Below, piece after piece: positions 9,882 to 19,461 of a DNA stretch of 41,103 bases. The DNA comes from Chara braunii (taxonomy: Eukaryota > Streptophyta > Charophyceae > Charales > Characeae), in assembly GCA_003427395.1 (NCBI GenBank), contig BFEA01000046.1:3571054-3612156 (forward strand). The letters run 5' to 3'. Position 1 is the first letter of the stretch, and every line of letters starts with the position of its first letter. A model generated the notes under the pieces. That model made no database searches and had not been told where the DNA came from. It saw only the letters and a program-made list of their open reading frames with translations. The translations under genes were made by a program, and so were the position numbers.

Positions 9882-9885
9882 CTAC
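9485..9885 (-). repeat. ~198-bp tandem duplication at the end of the left B LTR
   Basis: Two near-identical units, one ending GGTTATCACA at 9682 and the other at 9881, are each followed by CTA. Each contains ACTCATACCAACCAGCACTCAGAC, CA-rich runs and the GGCATTCGGTCTATGAGC block. The right LTR has only one unit (about 17990-18187). Confidence 0.88.
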
Positions 9886-9896
9886 CCCCCCCTTAA
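9885..9896 (-). other. Polypurine tract of element B
   Basis: On the minus strand, TTAAGGGGGGGG stands 3 nt before the LTR start at 9881. This is the expected plus-strand primer at the 3' end of the internal region, and it confirms the minus orientation of the element. Confidence 0.85.
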
Positions 9897-9949
9897 GAGC
9901 GAGGTCCCTTCCAGCGAGTAACTCATTCTGAGTCCTCGGCAAACCATCG

Positions 9950-10339
9950 TAGGCGAGCAAGGCAAAGAGATTCCTGGAATACTCTGTCGCAGTGAGCCTT
10001 GCTGAGATGTTTGGTGCGGCGTTAGCAGCGATTTGTCGTTCGTAGGCTTTAACAACGCGCGGTGCGCTGCATAGCAGTTCCTATTTGGAGATCCACTACA
10101 GATCGTCTGACGGGTGATACATAAAATGAACCTGGTACTGTCTGTTTCTCCCCTTTCCTACATGCTGTTTGATTCTATCTATCTCATGCCCGCCCTTGAT
10201 TGCGCGAGGTATCATATCTTCGCGGTAATCGAATGTCTTGGCATCACGGTGGAGATACAATTTAGATGGAACACGGGATATCTGCGCAGGTGAGCAGGCA
10301 CATCTACAACGTACGAAGGGCCAAAGTGATCTTCCTCAA
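9950..10339 (-). pseudogene. pol: Element B integrase C-terminal tail, frameshifted
   Basis: The integrase frame ends at PWEVWI, but a one-base shift lets it continue as IIEEDHFGPSYVVDVPAHL and then RRYPVFHLN, matching the GPY/F-like part of elements A and C. Further along the minus strand, EIDRIKQHVGKGRNRQYQV and a following WIS resemble the chromodomain-like tail of A. Stops and further shifts follow. I translated this by eye and boundaries are approximate. Confidence 0.65.
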
Positions 10340-11376
10340 TTATATCCAAACTTCCCAAGGCCCGTAGTAGAGTGGGAGGAGTTTGCGTGAGACTCCCTCC
10401 TCCTCTGAGAATTCAGACATCTTCACCCAAACATAGCTTCCTACCTGAATCTCCGATGGTTGGCGTTTTTTCTTCGCATGGTGGATCATGGCATGTTGTC
10501 GCTTGGTCATAGCTGCAATAGCAACTTTGAGCAAGCGATCATACTTAGCTCTAAAGTCGGGCCTGCCAGGTGTTAAGCCAGCTGGCTGCTCAAGGAATAA
10601 GTAGGAGAGCGGATTACGGATCTGCCAACCGTAATGCAACCTGTTGGGTATCATGGCGGTGGCAGAATGGACGGAGTTGTTGTACAACCCCTTCACAGAA
10701 TAGAGCTCCTCATCCCATGTCTCCTGGTCCGGAATAATCAACGCGTGGAGAAGTTGAAATACAGTCTGGTTGATCTCCTCAGCCAAACCGTTGGCTTCGG
10801 GGTGTCGGCCAGATGTCATGCACAGTTTGATTCCTAGGTGAGACGTGAAATCCTTCCATTCAGTGCGAATGAGACGCGGATCCCGATCGCTCACAAGAGT
10901 CTTTGGGGTTCCGAATTGCAGAGAATGTATTTCTGTTGGAATTCACGAATCACTAGATCTGTTGGGGCGTGGGGCGGCAAACGGATCAGATTAAGAAATT
11001 TTGAAAATCGGTCAACAATCACCATGAGTTGTGAATAACCGTTTTTGCTCATCTTACCCATGTCAGTGAAGTCGATGGAGACAGACTCCCCGGGACCATC
11101 GCGAATGGGTAGGGGTGTGAGTAGCCCCATGGGCTTTTGTCTACATGCTTTGATCCGTTGTCAGACTTGACATTCAGCCACAAACTTCTCAGCAATCCCT
11201 TTCATGCCAGGCCAATCAAACTGTCTCACCAAATTAGCGTACGTTTTTGCCATGCCGAAGTGCCCGCTCCAGCCATGAGCCAAATCCAGAAAGTGTGTGC
11301 AGAGAGGCTCATGGTTGGGCACACACAAACGGTTATGGTTCCCGTAGCGGCGGAAGATCAGCCCGTAACTACTCAA
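10340..11376 (-). pseudogene. pol: Element B integrase, broken
   Basis: HHCC zinc finger: CTHFLDLAHGWSGHFGMAK supplies the histidines and ECQV the first cysteine, but the second cysteine position is a TGA (~11164). The catalytic core runs from SIDFTDMG (first Asp) and resumes after a frameshift near 10915 with SDRDPRL (second Asp) and EANGLAEEIN (Glu). The last two are 36 residues apart, the DD35E pattern. KLLPLYYGPWEV marks the start of the GPY/F-like module. All three acidic residues survive, but the frame changes twice. Confidence 0.9.
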
Positions 11377-11891
11377 GGATGGGACTAAAATCCGGATCCT
11401 TGGCGGTGTGCTCTACGAGTTCCTCCTTCAGTTTCTTCAGGAGGTCGTAGGACTTAACAAGGCAAGTCATGTATTGTGGGTGGCGAGACAAAGCATCAGC
11501 TACTCGGTTATAACAACCTTTCTTATTCCTTAATTCAAAAAAAAAAAAGTCAATCTCGTGGAACCAGCGAAGCAAGGTAGGGGACAGGGTCTCGTGATCT
11601 GAGAAGACCTTGAAATGGCGTCCCAAAAGGTAGTGCTTCCAGTGATCCAATGCCATGCGCAAGGCATAAAGCTCGCGCATGTAAGTGGAAGTGGCTACCT
11701 TGACGCTGGGCATGCGTTTGCTGTACTATTCGAGTGGGCGTAGGTCGTCGCTGTCGTCTTGCTGCAGCACTGCACCGATTCCATACTGGCTCGTATCCAT
11801 AGTGACTACGAATGTCAGTTTGGGATCTGCAATGCGGAGTACTGGGTAACTTACCAAGGCTTCCTTGAGAGCTCGAAAAGCTTCCGTACAA
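11369..11891 (-). pseudogene. pol: Element B RNase H, broken
   Basis: In a different minus frame from the RT, the sequence reads on to [18 protein letters not shown] (start of RNase H) and, after a stop at about 11730, YMRELYALRMALDHWKHYLLGRHF, ending RVADALSRHP. These are standard Ty3/gypsy RNase H landmarks. An A/T homopolymer of 12 at about 11539-11550 encodes a run of Phe and is a likely site of slippage. Another frame change follows at ~11372 before integrase. Confidence 0.87.
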
Positions 11892-11897
11892 GCGACA

Positions 11898-13037
11898 TCA
11901 GGAACAAGGCAAATTTTTACTGGTTAGTCGCAACAATGGACGAGCAATGATAGAAAAACGGGGTACAAACTTCCGATAATACGACGCGAGACCAAGGAAA
12001 GAACGCAATTCGCGAATGTTCGCAGGTTGAGGCCAATCGCGTACGGCCTCAATCTTGGTTGCTTCAGGCTCTAGGCCTGCAGCAGACAACCGATGCCCAA
12101 GATAGATGACACTATTCTTCCCAAACTCAGATTTCTCCAAGTTGAGATGGAGTTGCGTCTTCTTGAGGATAGCGAGCACCTCCTCAAGATGCTTGAGGTG
12201 TTCCTCTATGGACTTGCTGAAGATCAGAATATCATCCAGGTACACTACCACAAACCGGCCAATCTGTTCGCAGAGGACCTTGTCCATGAGGCTTTGGAAA
12301 GTGGCTGGTGCGTTCGTGAGACCGAAGGGCATTACGGTGAACTCATAAAGTCCGTCGCGTGTTTTGAACGTAGTCTTGTGCTGGTCCGCAGGATCGACTT
12401 CAATCTGGTGGTAGCCAGACTTGAGATCGATCTTGGAAAAGACCTTGCACCCACCTGCGCCGTCAAGCAGGTCATTTATGTGGGGCAAAGGGTAGGCGTT
12501 CTTTCTTGTGATGCGGTTTAGACCGCGGTAATCAATACGCATGCGGAGTTTGCCTCCCTTTTTATGCACAAACAAAACGGGAGCACCAAGTTCAGATTCA
12601 CTTGGTTTGATCCACCCTTTGTCAATCATCTCATCGATTTGTCGCCGGAGTTCCTCCAACTCGCCGGGTCCCATACGGTACACGCAGCCCTTTGGAGGAA
12701 CAGCACCCTCGACCAACTCGATGGTGTGTCGGACCGGTCGCGTGGGGACTCCACGTGGCTCGGTCAGCACTTCTGGAAACCGATCGAGTAGGTTTTGGAT
12801 GTCTGGTGGGACCGGTGGGGGTGGAGGATCAGTGAAGGGATCACCTAGGTCCGGTCGCAGGTCACGTATAGATACGGCCGAATCTGAAGCAAGGTCATTT
12901 GGAGCAATAGAAGGTGGAGAAGTAGAGGCAGTAGTAGTACTAGTAGTAATATTAGAAGTAGATCCACTAGTTGAGGTAGGTAGTAGGACTCCCCGCAAAA
13001 GTAGAAGGCACATGGGCAGGACGAACAAAGGCAACAT
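11898..13037 (-). pseudogene. pol: Element B reverse transcriptase
   Basis: This is the longest intact part of element B. After a Ser/Thr/Pro-rich linker come [67 protein letters not shown], the catalytic YLDD (12231-12242) and the thumb/connection LGHRLSAAGLEP and FLGLASYYRKFV. All RT catalytic aspartates are present. It lacks an initiator of its own, being part of the polyprotein, and goes out of frame at 11898 just before RNase H. Confidence 0.93.
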
Positions 13038-13607
13038 ACAACTGTTCGTTCTCCTTGTGCTTGCGCCACTTCTTGCAGAACTTCAATGCATTTAGAAAAG
13101 TCACTGGGGATTCGTGCTTCTCATCCAAGAGGACAGGAAGTTCGTTCCCCTGAGCATCTTTGACCATGAAGAGTGACTCCTTCCACTTGGTCCATTCGCA
13201 TTGCGCTGCAGCCAGCCCAAGGCAAGGACATCGTCGAAGGGGCACTTGTCGAGGACAAAGAAGTTCAATGCGTGGGTGACAGTCTTGCCTTTGTCAAAGG
13301 TAGTGCGCACACCTAGGACTGCATGAGTGGTAGAGACAACTTCCTTGTTGCCAACTTGGGTTCGACAAGGGTTCTGCAAAGCCACTTGCTTCATCCCCAA
13401 GCCCACCTTGCGTATCCCATGTGGTGACATGAAGTTAGTTGTAGCACCACAGTCAACCAACACACGGAGATAGCGGTGGTTTATGAGAAGTTTAAAGAAG
13501 ATCAACTTCACTGTCCCTTGGGCACGCTGCTGTTTCATCTCGGCCCAATGCTCCAAATGGTAGTGGAAGTCGACCATCTCAGACTTCTCCCAAGGCTCGT
13601 CATACAA
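12967..13607 (-). pseudogene. pol: Element B aspartic protease
   Basis: LVDCGATTNFMS (about 13441) is the protease active-site loop with the DCGA variant also used by A and C, followed by DDVLALGWL, the ILGMXWL-like strand. A frameshift near 13205 moves the reading to another frame (WTKWKESLFMVKDAQGNELP...) and it returns to the RT frame near 13000. Both pieces are recognisable, but the product cannot be continuous. Confidence 0.85.
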
Positions 13608-13717
13608 AACATTACTTACCTCAGCCTTGTGTTCAGCAGATGGTTGGGCTTCAAGGGAGGGCTGCTGATTTTCAACAGAACCGGACTCCCCTGCTGTAGA
13701 GTTTCTTGAAACTGACT

Positions 13718-14480
13718 CTACGCCCGATTCTGGTTTCCCTGCAGCCTATAACAGTCCTGAACCTTATGATTTGGTTTTTGGCAATGCAGGCAAACCCCTT
13801 TCTTGAGTCTGTCCCGCCAATCATTCTCAGTGATCCGGAGGTCAACCCAAGGTTTGGTAGTCGCATCCTCCGGTTTAGGCGGGATCTTGACTCCCTTGGG
13901 AAGTTGGACATAATTCTTCCCGGCACTCCGATTCGGTCCCTTGGTACTGGCAGTCTTTTTGAAGGCAGAAAATTTTTCTTCTTNTTTATTTGCATCGGAC
14001 TCATGGGCTAAAGAACAAGNTGTATCGGAGTCCTGTTCTTGGTCGTCACCAAGAGTGGGGTCATCCGCATCGGCTTCTTCTTNGGCCTCCAGCAGGTCAT
14101 GCACAACAAAACGGTTGCTGCCCTTGAACCGTCTGCTGCCCATGGGCTTTTTGCTGCCTGCCGTGCTAACGAGGTCTACAGCCTCCAAGCTGACTATGTC
14201 CTTCATTAAGGTGAGCCAGTCAGTGTATGCAATGTAGTCCCTGCCCAAGCGATTAGTGAAGTTAGTTGGAACCGCGCCCTTAACCACATCAAAGCAAGAC
14301 TAAGCAATCAATTCCAAACCAGGTGTAGCAAACATCTTGCTCAGATAGGTCTGCAGGCTTTTCATGGAGCCTGTCCACTTGCTGCGCTTGACTTTGTCAA
14401 GTTGGATTCTTGTCCTAGCCGCAGCATGTGGATCCTGATATTGTGAGATAAGGAGATCCTCGAAGGAGGCAACCGGGGTG
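13718..14480 (-). pseudogene. gag: Element B gag C-terminal half with zinc knuckle
   Basis: After an in-frame TAG near 14300, the frame gives a capsid C-terminal segment (FTNRLGRDYIAYTDWL), an acidic stretch, a basic stretch, and a complete CX2CX4HX4C zinc knuckle (13751-13792, CLHCQKPNHKVQDC), which binds element RNA. Ns at 13984, 14020 and 14083 obscure single residues. The frame differs from the N-terminal gag because of a 70-bp duplication upstream. Confidence 0.85.
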
Positions 14481-14620
14481 GTCCTAAGCCATTTGGCTAG
14501 TGCAGTCTTTTGGAACCTAGCCCGCGTCGCTTGGACTTCTAGGAAGCCTGGTCCTAAGCCATTTGGCTAGTGTAGTCTTTTGGAACCCAGCCCGCGTCGC
14601 TTGGACTTCTAGGAAGCTCC
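14481..14620. repeat. 70-bp direct tandem duplication in element B gag
   Basis: Positions 14481-14550 are repeated at 14551-14620 with about three differences; both begin GTCCTAAGCCATTTGG. Because 70 is not a multiple of three, it alone puts the two halves of gag out of frame. Confidence 0.93.
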
Positions 14621-15593
14621 GTACTACCGGCTCGACATTCATTCCCATGATCACTGCCTCGGTCTCAGGCCGAGTTCCCAGAATCTCAAAGTAGGCCCTC
14701 ATGGAGCCGATCTAGGACTCGATGTCTTCCTTGCCGTCGTACTTAGACGGCATTTGTACCGCCTTTCGGTCCACATAGGGACCGGCGTAGCTGGGACCAG
14801 CAACAGCTGGTTCCGATCTTGGGGATGCCGCATTTGCAAAATTCCCTGCCTCACTGCTGATCACAACAGCAACGGAATCTGCACCTGCCGCAGGTCCTGA
14901 GGGGGTCGCCATCACATTTGAAGAAGAGGTAGAAGAAGATACGGTGAGAGGGGCAGAGGTAGTTTCGACTGCAGCTTCAGATCGAGGGGCTAGAGGAAGA
15001 AGGTTAGCCACTTGGGCTTGTCGCAGCTCAACCACTTCCTTCGTCAATTCATGGTACTTGCGGGTCATATCAGTCAGATCATCTTGAAGTGTCTGCAACT
15101 TTGCAAAGACTTCAGCGATCTGAGTGGTATGATCCTCAAGATTCCTGACTTGAACAATGGTTGTGAGTATGGACTGCAACTGTTCCCCACACTGCTCTTC
15201 AGTCAGTGAGGGAACAGTCTCTAGGATGGCCACTTGCCTTTTCAGCAGGGTCTCCTTCCTCTCCTTCTCTGCCTCCTGTTCCCTTTTAATTGCACTATCT
15301 AAAAGTGCTTTTAGATATGGTTTCTCGGCATCACTGGCTGCATCTAACAAGGCCCGCCATTGCACTGAAGTTAGCTGAGCCATTTTCGGACTGTCAGTAT
15401 GGACAGGTGGGTCAGAGAGTCGCCAGTCAGCAGAAGAATCAATTAGATTCTCAAGAGGTTCACTCCCCTTCTCACTTGGACGAACACTCCTTTTCCCAGT
15501 CCTTGCCCACTTCAGACGGTCACTTTCCCTCTCTCCCTTTTCTCTCTCCCTCCTCTCTCTCTCTTCGTTCTGGTTGCGAGTCTCCACGGGCAT
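14517..15593 (-). pseudogene. gag: Element B gag N-terminal half
   Basis: The ATG at 15593 opens a highly charged N-terminus (Glu/Arg-rich), then MAQLTSVQWRALLDAASDAEK, a Lys/Glu-rich region and a predicted coiled coil (LEDHTTQIAEVFAKLQTLQDDL), a Ser/Thr/Ala-rich linker and the capsid start (VQMPSKYDGKEDIES). TAG at 14712 interrupts it; the same frame resumes with MRAYFEIL and runs to 14517, where a duplication shifts it. The capsid entry resembles that of many plant Ty3/gypsy gags. Residue-level function is not visible. Confidence 0.83.
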
Positions 15594-16898
15594 CGGAAAT
15601 GACTCAAAGAAATAAACTGAAAAGCTCAGAGAAGAGAAGGTAGAACTCCTAGCCGAAGCGGCATTTCATTTGGAAGTAGAGAGCAACAAAAACAAACAAA
15701 CTCAATGAGAGGTCTGATCCAGCGACCCAGTCTGATCAGACTGCATACGAGGTCCTCTCGAGTCCAGTCTGACCAGCTCCGTGACCGTACAACAAATCAG
15801 ACAACGAGTAACTCAATGCAGCAATGGAGAATTGAGTGGTGTACAGGGTGCGAGTCAAGCCACGGACAGTGCAATCATAAGACATGCGAAACGTCTCAGC
15901 CAAGATCCCCTCGGCAGTGGGTGTCCTAATCCAAGAAGAATGAACTCATATCCCAGCCAAGAAGACAAGAGGTCAATGCCTAACTGATTTGGGTCCAGAG
16001 GCTCTTCTTGTTTGGGCCCGGTCCCGTTGGGTCCTAGGGGTCCCACGTAGGTCTCAACCAGGTCCCAACCAAGAGGAGTTCCACATGAACTTAGTTCAGT
16101 CTCTACTGCACTGAAAAACGAAATTTCAACTTCTGGCAGAACCTACAGACTACAACCGTTCAGTGATGAAAAGACAAAGCACTGTAGAAAGACTCGGCAT
16201 TTAGATCAAGATACTTCATTTTCCATCCATCAGGTGAGTAGGTAGATCACATGCATTCAGTCACACAATCAAGACCACAGAGGAGTAGGAAAAGAAACCA
16301 GAGTACCCCAGCAGGACAATCAATACCATACACACATACATGGGCATCCCGTAGGTGCACGACACTTACCTGAGTGGCCTTGAGCTTCGAGATAAATAGA
16401 ACTCACCCCCTTCTCATGTGGTCCTCCTGACCCCTCTAACGCTACCCCTACACTAGTGTCCTATCTCCTAGGAGGGTCTGACTCCAACACCCAAGCACAA
16501 CGCCAGATCCCCCGTCGATGCTGAAGAACAAAGTAGCAACTTGCAGTCCGTTGATGCAGAATGGCCGCTGGCCCTCAAGCTCACCTACTTGAGGGTAGCC
16601 CTTAAGTTGCTAAGTGTCTCCCTTGAATCAGATTCCAGGTGCGAGTGCCTCTCACCGTCGCCTCTCTCAAATCGCCGCATGAAGTCTCCTCGAAATGTCT
16701 CGCCACCCTAATCTCACTCTCAAGCAACCTGGTTAGGTTCTATGTTGACCCCACATGACCTAACCAGGTGGGGGCAGCTTCCCTTAGCCACGCTGCCCCA
16801 CTTCCCTCAACCAACCAACCCTAACCCTAAGCGGTGCCCTCAACCACTTAGGTTAGGGTTAGGGCAGCAAAGTCAACTCTCACCAGCAAGTAGAATCC
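15594..16898 (-). other. Untranslated leader of element B with a candidate intron
   Basis: This is 1.3 kb between primer site and gag ATG without a credible ORF. On the minus strand a consensus donor CTCAG/GTAAGTG lies at 16369 and an acceptor AGCTTTTCAG ends at 15617, 24 nt upstream of the gag ATG, so a ~753-nt leader intron is possible but unproven. Near the primer site, CCCTAACCCTAA (16819-16830) and TTAGGGTTAGGG (16853-16864) face each other as an imperfect hairpin. Confidence 0.5.
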
Positions 16899-16910
16899 GC
16901 TCTGATACCA
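16899..16910 (-). other. Primer binding site of element B
   Basis: On the minus strand, TGGTATCAGAGC starts one nucleotide after the LTR end. It matches the standard plant initiator tRNA-Met 3' end over all 12 bases, unlike the single-base variant in A and C. Confidence 0.92.
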
Positions 16911-16911
16911 A

Positions 16912-18187
16912 TGTTATGACCCTGGCCAATTTCGAGATACACATCCACCTGAAAGTACAATGCCATCAAATTGCAGAAAGAAATGAATGATCTTGTGAGG
17001 AGAGAGAGAGGGTTAGAAGAAGAAGGAGTAAGAAAGAAGAAGCAGAAGATGTACACCAGCAAAGACAATTACAAGGCTCTTCTTCTTCGCCCAACAATCT
17101 CCTCCTCCTTATCTCTCCCTTCTCTTATTCATACAAGAAATAATAATACAATGTTGAATGACTGGTCCAGACTCAATGTCCGAGTCCCTCTTCTACTGCA
17201 GGTATCACTCAAGGTCCACCATAGCCATGACCGCCCCTCCCACTCTTCACCCTCATAGGCCAAGGCTATGGCGGACTACTAGGCCTTGCCCAGATGTCCA
17301 AAGGACAACCCAAAGCAGCTATGGCTGCTCTAGCTCAGGCTGCCATGCCCAACCCTGCCTTGAAGCTTCTTGGTGTGGCTCTCCCCAGCTGGGGACTCCT
17401 TGCTGCAGCGCCCACCAAGGTGATGAAGATGGCTGCCACCATAGCCAGGTAAGTACCCCTGGCGCTCCTCATCCTTGCTTCCTCCTTCCTCCTTCTTCCT
17501 CCCTCATGTCCTTCTCCTTCCTCCCCAGCAGCGCTGCTCCAGCTTAGCGCTGCTCCAGCCAGCCCTCCACCAGTGTGTCGCCAAACTTGCACACCAAAAA
17601 AGAGGCCAGGTCTTCCGCCCGGCCTGAAGATATAGCAGCCTGCTTTGCCTCTTGGGCGGTGACTTCCAGGCCGCTGGCCTTCCCAAGCAACTGGTACCTC
17701 CTCCTCTTTTGGAGGGAAACATCATTGCAGNCTCTGATATTNCCCCTACAGGCCCTAGACTCAGACTGGTACCCGCTAGACTTAGCCTACACTACCGGCC
17801 TCTAAAAATGCCACTTTTGTCTTCTTCTGCTCGGCCTCCGGTACCTGCATATTCACCCCCCTGCCGGGTGCGGTACCCGCCTACCCGCTACTTGAGTGCT
17901 TTTTCCCTGCTGCAACCCTTCAAAGCCACGGCCACAGGTAAGTACCGGCCCTGAGGGCCCAACGAATGAACAAGTGCCCTGGCGGGCCACACACACACTC
18001 ATACCAACCAGCACTCAGACAGGCACAGTCACACTCACGCAAGCCAACCAGCACTCAGACAGACATGCAGTCCAGCGAGCACACACACACAGACTTAGCA
18101 GGCGGGAACTCAGTAGGGCATTCAGTCTATGAGCAAAACTCAGAAATCGGCTGTGTGTTACAGTCCATGTTTGGACGGGTTATCACA
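16912..18187 (-). repeat. 5' LTR of element B
   Basis: From TGTTATGACC (16912) to GGTTATCACA (18187) on the + strand, 1,276 bp, nearly the same as 8425-9881 apart from the tandem duplication there. Two Ns are at 17731 and 17742. A + strand frame of about 100 codons (17652-17954) runs into a donor-like CACAG/GTAAGT at ~17938; see findings. Confidence 0.92.
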
Positions 18188-18755
18188 CCTACAAAAACTT
18201 GGCACAACAAGTGGCGAGCTAGAGTAGCATTCATTCAGTTTCAGACTTTCAGTTCAGGATTTTTGTGGCGCGACGAGAAGAAGGAACAGCGCCAATCTCG
18301 GCAGCTGAAGGAGAGAGTCTGGGCGCAGCCGTAGCCAGTGTGTTCTAGCTCTATACCACAGGGCTTTGAGTCCCGTTTGTTATAAGCTGCTCAGTGCAGC
18401 CTGGCGCCCAAGTGCAAATCACATTTTTCCGTTTTTATCAAGTATCTGGTGTGATTGTTCAATACAAGATTGGTGTAAAGCTTTCTATCAATTGTCATTT
18501 TCACGATTGTGTCTTCAGTCCAATTTGTTCAAGTGCTGTGCATGGGAAGAAGTTGAATTTTGGCGCATTCCCAACACTACGCCACTTTCCTTGGCCCGAG
18601 ATCAGGGCCTACCAGGCCTTGCAGCAACTGGGTTGCCTTTGCGACAACAACAAGAAGAAGAAGAAAAAGAAAAAGACAACGATGATGATAATGTGGATGA
18701 TGATGATGAGGAGGAGGAGGAGGACGACGACGATGACGATGATGTTGTTCAGGAA

Positions 18756-18788
<33 letters not shown>

Positions 18789-19461
18789 AAACCTCTGAGT
18801 TGGCCCAGAGCTCAACTGGCGGACAATCATGAGGAAGTACGCACTCCTGCCCCCCAATCACCTGCTTAAAATTTTAAACGTTGTGTTTCCCCCGCCCATC
18901 CTGTGCCCTGGGCTGAGCAGGTAAGGTTATTGATGTCTTCAGACAGAACACTTAGACTTCGACATTCAGTAATTCAGGCCAGAAGACAAGCATGTCTGCA
19001 CTTCTCCGTGGCATGAAGTAACTCCTAGTTAACTGCAATGTTCATTTGGAGGACAATGTGACCCTCAGGAGGGGTTCAACTTACTGCATGTAATAACAGC
19101 TAGAGAGATGGTGATAGGGGCAGGACAGAATTGGCAAAGCAGAATCAGCAGGTGGGATCCAGGCAGAGGAGAAGGAGAGAGGAAGAGGGTGAGGAGAAGA
19201 GGGATGGAGGGGAGGGAAAATCAGGGAGGGGATAACGGGATGAGAGGAGGCAACAACACAAGAAAGAAACTGAAATGAAACAACGACGAGGACGGAAGAA
19301 CATTAGAATACAACTCCACCAACTCACCTATCTCAGTTGGTACACTAAAAAACTGTTCAAATGCAGACTTGTGTTCGAACCCCGATGGAATCAGATGAGT
19401 CAAATATAACTCCATTTTTCAAAAAAAAGGACTAGAAATTCTAGAATACAACTCCTCTCAC
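18188..19461. other. Non-coding interval with GAA/GAT simple repeats
   Basis: No confident gene. Positions ~18645-18789 form a GAA/AAG then GAT/GAC repeat that reads as long Asp/Glu runs on the + strand and His runs on the minus strand; the + frame (stop at 18867) has no ATG. Positions 19150-19260 are purine-rich. If BPG2 is intact, this is the first part of its intron. Confidence 0.6.
19456..19461 (-). other. Splice donor ending BPG2 exon 1
   Basis: On the minus strand the coding sequence reads ...HISAVHLV then AG/GTGAGA. The conserved family continues with Ser and the G5 region exactly here, so the two bases AG would be the first two of that Ser or Arg codon. Without splicing, a stop follows at 19458. 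Confidence 0.8.

Larger units (their letters stand above)
8425..18187 (-). mobile_element. Ty3/gypsy LTR retrotransposon B, complete but decayed
   Basis: Two LTRs in the same orientation (8425-9881 and 16912-18187) enclose, on the minus strand, a primer binding site, leader, gag, protease, RT, RNase H, integrase and polypurine tract. The LTRs read TGTGATAACCC...CATAACA on the element strand. The flanks share CCTA (left ...gCCTA, right CCTAc...), consistent with a short target-site duplication. Gag-pol is scattered over all three minus frames with many stops, so this is an old, inactive copy. Its strand is the same as that of the BPG2 gene on its right, so it could sit in sense inside a long BPG2 intron. 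Its coding sequence is clearly diverged from A and C. Confidence 0.93.

Noticed and set aside
9488-9885. Repeated units with spacers that look array-like
   Set aside because: Not CRISPR: only two long near-identical units inside an LTR of a eukaryotic element.
12093-12521. A 142-codon + strand frame opposite element B RT
   Set aside because: Antisense shadow of the RT coding region, without recognisable motifs.
18366-18869. A 167-codon + strand frame with a long Asp/Glu region
   Set aside because: No ATG start, and most of it is a GAA/GAT microsatellite that is open in several frames. Could be a terminal exon, but nothing supports it.
19370-19395. GTTCGAACCCCG resembling a tRNA T-arm
   Set aside because: Same reasons: no matching stem and no other cloverleaf arms.
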